64,000 nt of DNA from Nageia nagi (Eukaryota; Pinophyta), in NCBI GenBank assembly GCA_050084985.1, contig JBITNC010000001.1:155806001-155870000 (forward strand), read 5' to 3'. Under the pieces are notes generated by a model, which saw only the letters and a list, made by a program, of their open reading frames with translations, had not been told where the DNA came from and ran no database searches. This document shows positions 12,400 through 23,902 of the stretch, one piece after another; the stretch's first letter is position 1, and every line of letters begins with the position of its first letter. Made by a program: the position numbers and the translations under genes.

Positions 12400-12840
12400 C
12401 TACCATGACATCCTCAAAATCCTCTTTTGGTGGTTCCATAGGGGTATCTGAATCTAGGAAATATAGTTTTTGAGTGGCACAATTATGGCCTGGTGCAAAT
12501 TTTTCATCATAATTATAACAAAACCCTTTTTACTTATGCTCCTCCATCTTAGCTAGAGTCAGTCTCTTAACTGGTAGGGAATGTAGTGGCTTGTGACCAC
12601 TTTGAGAAGTTTGTGATTTCTAAGTGGGTTGCTTGGTGTTTTTGAGTTGTGCACTAAACTTATCCTCTACTAATTTGGCAAGCCCTATTGCTATTATCAT
12701 GTTTTTGGTATTGAACATTTTGAATTCCACATGAATTTCTTCCTTTAGCTCGCTAATGAAACAACTACAAAAGAATCACTTATTTAATATTGGTAGTATT
12801 TTTGATAGAAACATATACTTTTAATCCTCAATCTACGCAT
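12400..12840 (-). pseudogene. Element A gag, C-terminal part only
   Basis: The zinc knuckle reads FCYNYDEKFAPGHNC at 12479-12523, preceded by KRLTLAKMEEHK and followed by TQKLYFLDSD. Relatives have C-x2-C-x4-G-H-x4-C; here the second Cys is Tyr. Upstream, about 12600-12780 reads ELKEEIHVEFKMFNTKN and IGLAKLVEDKF, the end of the capsid region. Only some 70 bases then remain before the primer site, so the N-terminal half of gag and the leader have been deleted. Confidence 0.78.
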
Positions 12841-12854
12841 AGGTACCAAAATCA

Positions 12855-12869
12855 AAGCTTTGATACTAG
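12855..12869 (-). other. Element A primer-binding site
   Basis: On the minus strand TAGTATCAAAGCTTTG directly follows the LTR. It is one or two transitions away from the initiator-Met tRNA site TGGTATCAGAGC that most plant chromoviruses use. Confidence 0.75.
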
Positions 12870-12870
12870 A

Positions 12871-13260
12871 TGTTAGGAACATGCAAGTTCCTAAATGGAA
12901 TTCATGCAAAATAACAATTAAAATAATAATAGAATGTATCCCAATTGCACAACACAAGTAACATGAATTTGAATAGAACAAGATATTAATAGAATCACTT
13001 TACTAAATAACCAAAATGAATCATGGGCCACTTTGAGGGGGCTACCTCCTTAAAAATTAAATAATATATTTTCCAAGATGATAACTAATCTATTCTCACA
13101 CATATTAATAGTTTGCCTACCCTAACCCTAATTGATTGTTCAATACAAAATGGTGATTCATGTTACAAATATGTGATTCCCCTTACCTTTAATATAAGCT
13201 AATATTCTAATTAATTAACTACTACAATCTAGGTAAATGTTAGGATATGGAATCCTAATA
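12871..13260 (-). repeat. Element A 5' LTR
   Basis: Plus-strand reading TGTTAGGAAC to GAATCCTAATA (CA decayed to TA), matching the other LTR along its full length and bordered by the primer-binding site. Confidence 0.9.
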
Positions 13261-15960
13261 GCGACACATAGCCTTCATCATCCATTTTCACCACATATAT
13301 TACCCTGCATGCAGGAGCACTTATCGTACCATTCTCCATGGCCCATTGAGGATTACAAAAATCCACATTCCTTCTCTTAACATCTAATGGAGATGGTTTC
13401 TACATATTTAATTATCTAGAGTTATTCATTATAACATCATCCATCTTATTTTTGGGGTGATACCACTCCTTCATTTGCATTCAAGGCTATTGCATAATGG
13501 ATTTTTAAAGATCCTATTATATCAATTATTTCTTATTCATCCACACATATCTCTTTTGCTCCCATGTTTTCTACCCCACCTTATGATTTTCTCACACCAT
13601 ATCATCCTTTAATCCCTCCTTTCATGAATCCTTCTATGTGGTAACCTCCTTCTTCACCATAACCTTTTCAGTTTCATTATACTCCTTTTATTTCCTTGCC
13701 TTCACCACTATCCTCTTTTATACCAAGGTTTTCATAAGCATTTTCCATGAAATTTCCCTCATCTAAGGGATACACATAGAATTACAACCATTCTCATCCT
13801 AACTATATGATCCATATGCTCACTTCCTTGAGTCAATCTCTTCCATCCTATTCCATGACCACTCCATAGATACTATCATAGTTTTCCCCATAGATGTAGT
13901 CTTATATCATACTATAACCTACCCCATACCTATATGTTTAACCAAGATATGCCTTTAAATAACCTTTTTCATTGCCATAACATTTTGGTACATTGTAGCT
14001 TTATCAAGGGTATACCTTCCCATATTCACCTTTGCTTATTTGTTTCCAATCTCAAGTTGCATTGATAGTTCCTTCTATGCAAATATATGCATAATCCTAC
14101 CCACATCCTAGGCCATTTCCTTTTTAGGCTAGTCCCTTTTATCGATATCCTCTACCTCAGCAACCACCATCTTCTATTCCTCCCTATTTTCCATCTACAC
14201 CATTGCCTTTATATCCATATACCCCATATCCATATTCTTATGCTCTCCCATAGGCTATTGTATTACTAAAACATTCTCCTCCTATCTCCCTAAATGCATA
14301 AATTTTACACAAGTTCAAAAGTCTAGATCTCAACAAAAATAGGTATAACAAACTCACCTATAACCAAATTTACAATGAACCTATTCACCCTTACATACCC
14401 TTTTATGTATTTTGTAATAAGTTTAGGATACCAAAGTTTGAATTGTTTATAGGAAAGGAAGACCCATAGGAACATCTTTGTACCTTCAAGAGTCTTTGCT
14501 ACCTCATTATTTATAGTGATCCCCTTATGTTATGTGCCTTTTCCATGTCCTTATGGGGTTAAGGAAATGAGTGCTTCAACAACTTACCTCAACATAGTTT
14601 GACATATTTTGAATGGTTGAAACATCTCTTCCTTGATCAATACTTGATAAATATTAAGAGGAAGACATACTTACATGAAGTCTATAGCTTGAAATAGTAT
14701 GAGGATGAAAGCATTGATGATTATGTTTCTTGATGGAAAACCATAATCAATGATTTATCATTTTAATTCCTATGAGTGAACTGGTAAAAATAGTTTACCA
14801 AAGTTATGAGAAATATATTTCATCCACATTGCAAATCCAACAACACCAAACCTTTCAAAAAGCCATATCATAAGAAAAACTTATAGAAGATGTTAGATTA
14901 AATGAGGGGGACCTAAAGCTTAATAAGAATACTAATTCCCAACCAAAGCCAAGAAAAGAAAATCCATTTAGTGTAAATCCATCTAAGGAGCATAGGTAGG
15001 AGAATTTACTCTTGATATAGAAGCACCACCACCCATATAATTATCCTATCTCATATTTTCCTATCCTCCATCACCACCTCCTCTATCTTATCCTTCATCA
15101 TATTTTGCATCATATTTACCTCTTTATCCTCCTTTTCCAATCTATTCACCATAATTACCACCTTATTATCCTCCTTGGTCAACCTACTTTCCACTACCCC
15201 CACCTTTTCAGTATTTTATTGTAGCCTATTATTTATAACCTTTATTTTCCACCACCACCTCAACAAAACCCTCATCCACTACATCAACCACATCTAACAT
15301 GGAATTTCATTCCTCTTCAATATATCTTATGAACATATTTCAAAAGTTGTATGATGCTTGTCATATCAACCTTACTAATATTCATCCTCATAATATCGAA
15401 CACATAAAATTGGTTTGGTATAAAGAGTATGATTTTTGTGCATCTTATCATCAAAATTATCATAACACAAATAAGTATTATAATCTTAAGAACCTTGTAT
15501 AAGACATGATTGAGGATGGGGACTTAAAAATTAATAATCCACTCACCCATACCAATAAACCTCTAGGAATATTCTAATATTCACTTCCCCAACATCCCCT
15601 ACCTATTATGCCATAACCTCAACTTCAATAATAAGCTCCTCCCAATTTTCAAAACACTCCTAACCAAATCAACCGAGTCCCTATCATCCAAGTTTTTGTG
15701 AGCATGATCAATGTCACTAACCATACTAGTCATGGTTGAGGAAAACTCCCCAATCCACTATAGTCCTCCATTACTCCACTCACCATTCCTAATGCACCTA
15801 GAACTAACCTTGCTACTCACGCATTATTGACCATTATGAGTATTCTTACACACTAATCATAAACTACCCCTATAAATCTTACTATATTTGATCTAATACA
15901 AAAATTTGTCTCATGTCTCTAAACTATCATCAAAAACATATTGTCCATTGACATAAATAC
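13261..15960 (+). pseudogene. Element G gag polyprotein, decayed and split by A
   Basis: This is the gag of a plus-strand Ty3/gypsy element of the Tat/Ogre style, which uses a proline-rich N-terminus. From 13261 to 14330 the translation is rich in Pro, Tyr and Ser. The capsid domain starts near 14427 (KFELFIGKEDP, then LCYLIIYSDPLMLCAF) and runs to about 14960 through FEWLKHLFLDQYLINIKRKT and YEDESIDDYVS. A second proline/tyrosine-rich stretch follows (15000-15290). The zinc-knuckle-like segment at 15400-15540 reads YDFCASYHQNYHNTNKYYNLK, then NLV-stop-DMIEDGDLKI. Stops sit mainly at Gln/Arg/Trp codons. The first codons appear to lie before element A at 8500-8590. No pol follows. It resembles the gag of element D in design. 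Confidence 0.75.
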
Positions 15961-16333
15961 TATATGAAAAAGGGCTTTTTGGAACATTTATAAATTGCTA
16001 CATAAGGCCTTTACTAATGGTTATTTGATCAACCTTTATGTGAGCATCACCAAAAGTTAGGTCCCTATATAGGTAGTTTATAACTACCTCCATAGGGTCC
16101 CAAAAATTGCCTCATATATGTAAACCCATCAACAAAACATTTCTTAAAAGGGGGTTTAGGGAAAATTTAAAATCACCTCCATAGAGTCCAAAATAAGCAT
16201 CTCTAAAACCAACTTATAGAGGGAGTTTAAAATTGCCTCTAAAACCTATGAAACCAACTAAAAAAAATAACTCAAAAACCCTTTAGAAGAAGTTTAAATT
16301 TATTTCAAAACTTTACTATTTAAAATAAAATAA
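15961..16333. other. Non-coding with short repeats
   Basis: No coding similarity is seen. A motif like GAGTTTAAAATTGCCTC / TAGTTTATAACTACCTCC recurs four or five times. The right edge abuts the foldback at 16334. Confidence 0.45.
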
Positions 16334-16567
16334 AAAGCCTCAAATACTATAAATTCATCATATTGAACTATTTTTAGGGATTTTTGTATAATTGTATAGT
16401 GAATATATGGAGAGGTAGGTGCAAGAATTACATGAAAAGATAAACACTTCAAGTATTTCTCCTTTCATGTAATTCTTGCACCTACCTCTCCATATCTTTA
16501 CTCTATAATTATATAGGATTATGGAGAAATCAATATGATGACTTTATATTATTAAAAATAAGGCTTT
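16334..16567. repeat. Foldback hairpin with perfect 33-bp stem
   Basis: The arms at 16405-16437 and 16463-16495 are exact reverse complements over 33 bases, separated by 25 bases. A looser inverted match continues outward to about 16334 and 16567, for example AAAGCCT against AGGCTTT and TCATCATATTGA against TCAATATGATGA. This fits a MITE-like foldback or a small-RNA hairpin. No flanking duplication was found that would settle it. Confidence 0.85.
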
Positions 16568-16690
16568 CAAAAATACTAAATCAATCTACATAGGAAATTA
16601 TGTTCACTTTACAATATGATATCAATATCTAATAACATCATCTATTTGTATAAATATTTAATAACATTTTTGAAAACATAAAATAAAATC
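16531..16690. repeat. Paralogue of the C-insertion site
   Basis: This stretch aligns without gaps across the junction made by joining 28382-28395 to 36767-36910. Both read CAATANNATGACT, then ATTAAAAATAAGGCTTT and ATCTATTTGTA further on. It is a duplicated host segment lying next to PPR sequence in both places. Confidence 0.85.
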
Positions 16691-16779
16691 AAGTTTATAT
16701 GAATTATATAATAAAATAGATTTTTGAAAGTCTTATAGATCAAAAGTTTTACTTCTACTAATAAGAAATTCTAATAATC

Positions 16780-17040
16780 AAATATGGATGATAATCAATC
16801 CAACTTCATCCAAGTGTATTCTTGATTCCTCTATCTTTCATTAATGTTCTTACTCTTTGAACATCATCCTAGGTACCCACTTCAACATAAACATTTGGAA
16901 TAATATAATATGGATCATATATAAGCTCCAACAAAAAAAATATTATTGCAATAAATTCCCTTATTCCTACATTCTTTTGTGATTTACAAGCACCAAGTAG
17001 ACACATCCACACGCCTAATTCAAGTTTTATGGGTACCTTC
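16780..17040 (-). pseudogene. PPR protein C-terminal (E/E+ region) remnant 1
   Basis: Minus-strand reading gives VPIKLELGVWMCLLGACKSQ, then NVYVEVGT-stop-DDVQRVRTLM and KDRGIKNTLG-stop-SWID. This is the end of a plant PLS-class pentatricopeptide protein, where members have MP-KPD--VW--LLGAC, NIYAE-GRWDDV and GIKK-PGCSWIE. PPR proteins bind organelle RNA, and the E region supports C-to-U editing factors. The two stops fall on Trp/Cys-type positions. No complete PPR repeats precede it directly. A sister copy lies about 1 kb to the right in the same orientation. Confidence 0.85.
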
Positions 17041-17834
17041 ACAATGAAATCAAAGATTCCTCAAGATACCATAGACAAAAAATCAAATTTACATAAATTA
17101 TATAATAAATACCTTTATTAAAGTTGCAACACAAACCAAGTATTGAATCAAGAATGCTTTGAATACAATAGTCTATAGAAACATAAATAATAGTATGCCT
17201 TTGAATTTATAATAAATAAAGATGCATATTCAACTTAATTCTATTTTTTATTTTTCTTTCAAATTGAAATGAGATATATCTTAATCCGATCATGATCATA
17301 TCAAACCAAAAATTATCACTTTCAACCCTTTACATCATGTTGCATTATTTGAATATCCAAGACATGACCATTATAGTAAATGGTTGCTCTTTTCCATCTT
17401 GGACAAGTTTAATTCCAAGTAATGTAAAGTAATGGTTAATGAAGGTCCATACCAACTCATACAAAATACAAGTTTAAGAAAAGAAGTCAAATATTATGAC
17501 AACATTGTCACATGAAAATAAAGTACAAGGTGCCTAGGCAAAATTACAACATATTTAAAACCTTCACATGGGAGAGAATGATCTTGAATGGATCTTCTTA
17601 CACTAACCCCTTCATCTTCCTATGCTCAAAAATCTGAAAATCTCACTTGAACTTCCTAAAATACAAGAGAAAGTATATTTACATCCAAAAAAATTAGAAA
17701 TTATCATTGTGACTTTATAAGTACAAATTTTATTTCCATTTCACCTATCTTTATTTTATTAGAACTACATCAAATCATGGAAGATGGAATCTTTTTTGCA
17801 ATTAGTACATTAAAAATATGTACCCTTTTGTCAA
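17041..17834. other. Non-coding spacer between PPR remnants
   Basis: No coding similarity on either strand. A short stretch near 17090-17115 (ATAAATTATATAATAAAT) resembles 16700-16720, so part of it may be duplicated flank of the PPR remnant. Confidence 0.45.
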
Positions 17835-18095
17835 CTTCAATCTAACTAAATCTAGAAGTATTCTTGATTCCTATATCTCTCATCAATGTTCTTACTCTTT
17901 GAACATCATCCCATTTGCCCACTTCAACATAAATATTTGAAAGAAGAATATATGATGGAGAATATTTAGAATCTAACAAAAAATGATTTTTTCCACAAAG
18001 TCCCCTATTCCTACATTCTTATGTGATCTACAAGCACCAAGTAGAGATATCCACACACCCAATTCAAGTTTTATGGGAATCTATTGGCAATGAAG
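17835..18095 (-). pseudogene. PPR protein C-terminal (E/E+ region) remnant 2
   Basis: A second copy of the PPR end region. It reads IPIKLELGVWISLLGACRSH, then YILLSNIYVEVGKWDDVQRV and RTLMRDIGIKNTSRFS-stop. It is slightly better preserved than copy 1: the NIYVEVGKWDDVQRVRTLM block is uninterrupted. One frameshift separates the LLGAC block from the LLSNIY block. Same strand and spacing pattern as copy 1, so the two arose by local duplication. The transaldolase exons lie about 400 bases farther right on the same strand. Confidence 0.85.
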
Positions 18096-18489
18096 TTCAA
18101 ATTTTCCTCAAGGGAAATAAATAAGTTTTGGCACTAGTGTCTACAAGCATCCTAAATAACCACTATCAAAAGTAAATACACAATCTGGAATCAACTTGAT
18201 AACATGTACAAATGGTAACATTATAAAATTAACTAGAAATAAGGCTAGTATTTTTGAAATGATATAAAAGTTATTGTAAATAATCTAGATATAAGAAAAA
18301 CCCACATATTGTAACCCTTGGCTGGCCTTATCTTTATAGTGTATTCCTATCATAAGTAAACTAAAATATATGAATAATATCATACATTAAGTTAAATCTA
18401 ATATCTAACTTATTGGCACTTCTTATATGTGATTATTTTGTGTTATTAGTTTATCTTTTTACTTTGGACAATCTAGTTTGGTTTGGGTG

Positions 18490-18917
18490 AGATCATTATA
18501 TTTGTATTACTCATAAAAGTAGTTTGTAATACTCTCTACTTTTTTGCTCCTCTTTTTTCAAGATCCTCCCTTCAAGAAGTAAGGCAATTTTCATGATATA
18601 TTTTTTAAGCAAGAGCATATTGTGCTATTGTGTCTTACATGTGATAAATTTATCCATCAATGAGAGCTTTTAAAAAGCTTATGCACAAACTTAACAAATA
18701 TTCATGAACTATACAAAAATAATTCAAAAAATAATTTTAAACATGTGACCTTTTATCAAAGGGAAAAAGTAGCCTCTCTTTCAAAAATTTCAAGCTTTTT
18801 ATTTGCATGAGTGTCAACATAACTTACAAAAAAAGAAGCAACACTTATAACTTTTGAAAGATCCTTCACTTCACAAGATTCTAAACCTTCTAGATAAGCA
18901 TCAATCACAACTTCATA
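18490..18917 (-). pseudogene. Transaldolase gene fragment, two exons
   Basis: Exon 1 (18917 to about 18747) reads [40 protein letters not shown]. This matches the transaldolase block [34 protein letters not shown]. Exon 2 (about 18633-18490) reads TIAQYALA-stop-KIYHEN, then REDLEKRGAKK-stop-RVLQTT, matching A-VAQAALAYKLY and RWE-L-KKGAKKQRLLW. A CTTCCATAG acceptor precedes exon 1. A GT...AG intron of about 113 bases separates the exons. Transaldolase acts in the non-oxidative pentose phosphate pathway; the active-site lysine lies in an exon not found here. Stops at Tyr/Gln positions and missing N- and C-terminal exons show a dead, partial copy. Confidence 0.75.
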
Positions 18918-20369
18918 CTATGGAAGTGAGAATATAAGCTATAGTAACAAAAGTTTTTGATTTTTATAAAAAATAATATACAAATTTATGAAGAATTATA
19001 ATGTAATATAGTGGTCTATGATTTAAGCAAGCCAACCTTTTAAATTCTAGTTTCTTTTAGAACCTTGTAAATCTTAAGCAAAATGAAAAAGAAAAGTAAT
19101 TAATTTATCAAAATGCAAAATAAGAAAATACCAATAGTGCCTATTGGTATTTTTATAACTTAAAACAAGTAAGTTTGAATTGTAAGAGTTTTGAGGTATT
19201 CAATGCATGTGCTTCTAACACCCAAACAATTTGGCATTAATCTAATGATAATAAGTACCTAAAACCCAAGATAAGCATACTGTAGGAGAGGTATTTGGGA
19301 TTTGTTAATATCATGGAATAATGGAATATAGAACTCATTTCAACCTTTAAATAATATTGATCTAATGCAAGATGACTTGAGGATACAACCTATATAGACC
19401 ATTAGATATTTATATGTATATTCCTACATTGGAGAAAATTAACACATATCATATAAAATAAGATAAGTATATTTATCTAAATATATTTTCAAGAGATTTA
19501 ATAGGGGTTGAGAACTTATAAATAGATATTATTGCAAAGTACTAAAGAAGAAAAGCAACCAATTAGAGGGTGGTATCTAGACCTCTATGTTTGTCAAGAT
19601 AAAGTTGGAAAATAGTTTTTAGTTCAACATTTCCAAGAAACCAAGCTAGTTTTAAAAATATTACTAAACCCATTGGAGATAAAGGATTATATTGTCCTTA
19701 CTTGTATTTAATATCATCACAATGAATAGATTAATTGACTAACTTTAATGATATCATATACCAGTATTGAAACATGATTGCTATCCACTGAATACAATGA
19801 TATTTAGTTATACAAGATGACTAAAGGTGTATTGTAAGTTTCACAAAGAGGATATATGATAAAGTTAAAATAGGAATAAGATCCTAGTGATGAGAGAAGT
19901 GGTGCTTCTTTATTTCCCCTGTCATGTATCTTTTATCCCTGATCTCTAGAAGAAATAAATGGCCCTTCAACCATTTAAAGCTTTGCTAGGAAACCCAAAA
20001 ATTCTAGAAACATCAAAAGAAATCAAAGAACTAAAAATTGAAAATTGGTTGCATGTAAGCAAGCATACTTTATCTCCTAATGGTAATCATGACTATCATA
20101 AGAGGTGAGAATCTTAAACTAAAATATACACTTGTAGATTTATTTTTACTAATTCAAACAATATCATTGTCATTTAAATATCGAATAAATTCTCTTTGTA
20201 AATATTATATTTATTCATAGTTTACACTAAATAGCTTTCTAAATATGACTAACGAAAGATATGAAAATTCTAAACTTTAGTGATAAGGTATAAAAATGGT
20301 AAAACTAACTTGGTCTAAGGGGCCTGTTGGATATATCTTGCATTTTGTGAAATCACTAAATTTTAATAC
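18918..20369. other. Non-coding host sequence left of element B
   Basis: I found no recognisable exon on either strand, although the upstream transaldolase exons would be expected here. The stretch ends at AATAC, the left target-site duplication of element B (20365-20369). Confidence 0.5.
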
Positions 20370-21185
20370 TGTTATCACATAAAATTTATTTATGCATTTA
20401 AATAAATACATTTGCTTGCACTAATACATACCTAGAATATTTAATGCAATGATATCAATGCTTATCTTGAATATGATCATAATGTCAATATTTATTTTGA
20501 ATATGGTTATGATACCAATGGTTTTTGGGAATATCATTATATGTTGTGAGATAACCTTGTTTATGTAGGTACATACCAACCCATGGGTTGCATTATTATA
20601 TCTATATAAATAGAGGTATAATAGTAAGTCCACATCAAGGAGCTACATGATCCCATATCTAGTCTTGGTGGTGAAAAACCTTTAAATGTCTCTTGATGTT
20701 GCCATTCAAGGCTATGGTTTGTGTGCTTCCTTATGCAAGCTATTCTGATATCGATGATCTATACTAATATCACATCTCTATTCGAAATATCTATATGCAA
20801 GTACTTAAATTGGTTTGAAAGCAAAAGATACTCTGATGAATATCATTGATGCTCCTTACTCATGCTAAATACACCACTGATGCTCCTTTTGAACACCATA
20901 TAGATCACCTATGGTCCTCTTTTTGTAATATTTTAGGTCATAGCTTCTAAAGTAGGATTCTTTTACCATCAATGCAATAAATATGTCATCATCCTTTAAT
21001 GTTAGGTATGCTTCATAAGGTAAGTATACAAATTATAGTTCTTGATTGGTATTGTTGCCTTAATTCTAGTGTGGCTATCTTCTTTATCCATTTTTCTATG
21101 GTCTAAATTGTTATCTGTAGTTTGAAACAAGTATCTTGGGTTTGTAATTATTTATTTATTTGCATTATCAAAATTTTTGTAAACA
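20370..21185 (+). repeat. Element B 5' LTR
   Basis: It starts TGTTATCACATAAAA and ends TTTTTGTAAACA. It aligns along its whole 816 bases with 27392-28208. A clear TATA box (TATATAAATA) is at 20604-20613. Confidence 0.95.
20604..20613 (+). promoter_or_regulatory. TATA box of B 5' LTR
   Basis: TATATAAATA followed by GAGG, conserved in the 3' LTR as TATATAAATAGGGG. The spacing suits an LTR promoter whose transcript would start about 30 bases farther on. The exact start is not visible. Confidence 0.7.
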
Positions 21186-21187
21186 TT

Positions 21188-21202
21188 TGGTGAATCCGAC
21201 AT
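21188..21202 (+). other. Element B primer-binding site
   Basis: TGGTGAATCCGACAT lies two bases after the LTR. The TGG start fits pairing with a tRNA 3' CCA end. Elements C and E have similar sites (TGGTGAACCTGAC, TGGTGCCCACC). I could not assign the tRNA. Confidence 0.65.
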
Positions 21203-21318
21203 GAAACTCAACTTGTGATCAAAAATGAAAAAAAAAACATGAATAATTCATTAGATCTCTTCCCATTAAACCAATCACAACTTGAGCTAACTAAAATAAA
21301 AAGAAAATATGGAAAGGA

Positions 21319-23640
21319 ATGACATCAATAAGAAAAAGTGCTAGATTAAATAAAGATAGTGTCCCTTTGGCTATTGAAACTCATTTTTTGGATGATGAAT
21401 CTTATCATGGAGATTTTGAATACAATGATGACCCTAGCAAAATAGGTATAAAAATAATAGATGATGAATCTTATCATGGGGATTTAGAAGATAATAAGAA
21501 CCCTGAAGAAGAAGGAGTTCAACCTTTTGGAAATAAATTACAATTAGTCCTTTATCGATATGAAAAATCTAATGATCTAAACCTCATGGAAGATAAACTA
21601 AGGCTGGTGAAAGAATTCATAAAATGCCCCAAGATATTCTATAGGTTTATCGAAGATCCTACCATAGCTCATTCATTGCACATCATCTATGAATTTTTGA
21701 TCGTAAATAGTCTTAGGTCACCTTCTAGGATACCGCTTGCTAAGCCAACCCTTTTGTTGTGTACCTTAATATATCAAATTAAGATCACCCATGACCCAAA
21801 TCCTATTTAAATGGACCATATATATCCCATTTTTTCTATGGAAAGCCATGTGAATTTTTGTATGCTTTATCCTAACCAAAATCCTTTCATCCCTAAGTCA
21901 AACCTTTGTCAACCTTCATTGTCCCTAACACTTATGAAATATTTCAAAAGTCATGAACCAATAATATAAGAAGAGGCTAATTATGAACATTCAAATGATG
22001 AGACAATAGAATTTGATGATGATTTAGATAGCAAAATAGAGATAGAACTTGAAACTGACCTTGTGGCATAAGGACTTATCAATGTTTACCCTTATTAGTC
22101 AAAGAGAGAAAAGAGATTAAAGAGATGAAAGTGAGAAAAATAATTGGCACATAATCTTATCAAAAAGCCCAACTATGTGTAAGGCAAGTAATTATAAGAG
22201 AGTTAGACAAACAACTAATCCAAGAATGGATAGATCAAAATGGGAGATTTACCCCTAAAATACCTAAATATGAGAATGAGGAAGAAATTGAAAAACCTAA
22301 TTTCCTAGAGAATGAGAAAAACAATAATAATGTAACTACACAAAATGAAAAAGAGAAATTAGATAAAAGAATGGCATAACTAAAAGTAATGGCTGAACAA
22401 CTAAAAAGGCTAACATTATTGAGTAAATAAAATGAGGGTGAACAACTAAATGAAAGGCACCCCTTTTTGTGCAAAAATAAAAAGAAAAAATGGGAAGGAG
22501 AAGACATATATTTTAATAAATATGATGGCATTAGTGATCCAAGAATGCACATCATGATCTTTGAGGAAGCAACTTGTAACCATCAACATGATATAGACAT
22601 GTTAGCAAGATTATTTCAACTTAGTTTAGGGAAAGAAGCTTTCAAATGGTTTTATAGTCTTAAAAATCAAAGTATCACTAGTTATGAGCAATTGAAATAA
22701 GAATTCCTAAATCAATATCAACACAACATAAAAAAAACCCAACCCTTGTTGACATAGTAAGAATGAGACAAGGTGAGAACCGACCATTTGATGAATTTAT
22801 AAAAGCATGGAGGAAAATAGCAATATTTATAAATTTGAGTGAAAAAGAGCTAAAACATATGTTGATAAAATCCCTTAGAGATGAGATGATACTGGAATTT
22901 TTCAACTATCTAGAGCAACCCCTCTTTTAGATGACTATGTTTATGATTCAAAAAGAGAAACACATAGTGAAAATCCATTCTTAGGAATTTAAAAGAGAGG
23001 AAAGGAAACCATCAACTATGAGAATGATAGCAATAGTTATGACAGTGAAAAAAATACCTTATTCAACCAAGCATAAAACCTCTCAAGTATACACCAAGAT
23101 TATGAAATATCATGATGAGTTGTTATAATCATTGCTACAAAAGGGATGATTCAACTACCACCTATGAACCAAAAAGCCACTAAAATTGTAGGAGTATTTT
23201 GTGGATATCATAGAATTCATGGACATAAAACATATGAATGTAAGAAGTTTAAAGATATCATCCAAGATTTGGTGGACAAGAAAGCAGTATCATTTGAAAA
23301 ATAAGAAGAGAAAAAGAACTCCTGTACATGCAGATAATAAGAAATTGGGTATTTACAAGAACCCCATGCCACAACATAATGCAAGAATATTGTATACATA
23401 AAGAAATATGATGAAAGAGCCCATTACCATAGGGGCACAATAAGGAAAACAATGAAATGGAGCTAGTACCAATGGGGGCATGAGGCCCTCTGGTTACATC
23501 ATTTGGTAGACATGCATGATTTTACTAACACTAATGGAGCTAATAGTAGGATAGATGAACTAATCAACATCATGATAGAAAATATAGGGAATCATTTTGA
23601 CATCATAAAAAGAGCACTGGTGCTCCATTTTTATCAATAA
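21319..23640 (+). pseudogene. Element B gag polyprotein, decayed
   Basis: The N-terminal part is open for 163 codons (21319-21810) and acidic, with the direct repeat DDESYHGDFE / DDESYHGDLE. A charged, coiled-coil-like region follows (about 22080-22450). The capsid domain at 22467-22910 reads IYFNKYDGISDPRMHIMIFE, MLARLFQLSLGKEAFKWFYS, then ENRPFDEFIKAWRKIAIF and MLIKSLRDEM. The zinc-knuckle-like motif FCGYHRIHGHKTYEC lies at 23198-23242, followed by KKFKDIIQDLVDKKAV. Gag packages element RNA in virus-like particles. About ten stops or shifts break the frame. Related to the F gag. No pol follows. Confidence 0.85.
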
Positions 23641-23902
23641 TGGACAACCCATAGTCCTCTTTCATAGCCAAATTTTGTCAAACTAAAAATTGATGAACAC
23701 CCTTTAGTGTAGAGTTTTAGCTCCTCGATCACTATATCCTTGCAAGCTTCTTGGCATAGAGTTTCAACTTTCATACTTATCATAAATACATATCAAAAAT
23801 ATCAAAGCAAATAAATAAAGGTCATCTTTTATATATAATAAAAAGGTTCATCATTTTACAAAATCTTAGCATGATTGAGTGGTCATCATGTGCCTAGAGC
23901 TA

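Larger units (their letters stand above)
8591..13260 (-). mobile_element. Element A: compact Ty3/gypsy chromovirus
   Basis: This 4.67-kb minus-strand element has two similar LTRs of about 390 bp, an initiator-Met-type primer site, and the order gag, PR, RT/RNase H, IN and chromodomain. The short LTRs and small size recall the Reina branch of plant chromoviruses; the branch is inference. The 5-bp flanks (TCTAC on the left, GCGAC on the right) do not match, so no target-site duplication is claimed. The element interrupts the plus-strand gag G: bases 8500-8590 read as an acidic YDYKYNDGHAFES stretch before it, and proline/tyrosine-rich gag resumes after it. Confidence 0.88.

Noticed and set aside
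8586-13265. Target-site duplication for element A
   Set aside because: TCTAC and GCGAC differ at two of five positions by transversions, so no duplication is claimed.
22235-22555. 106-codon minus-strand open frame
   Set aside because: Exactly antisense to the gag of element B. Its Ser/Phe/Leu composition is that of a shadow frame of a Lys/Glu-rich region.
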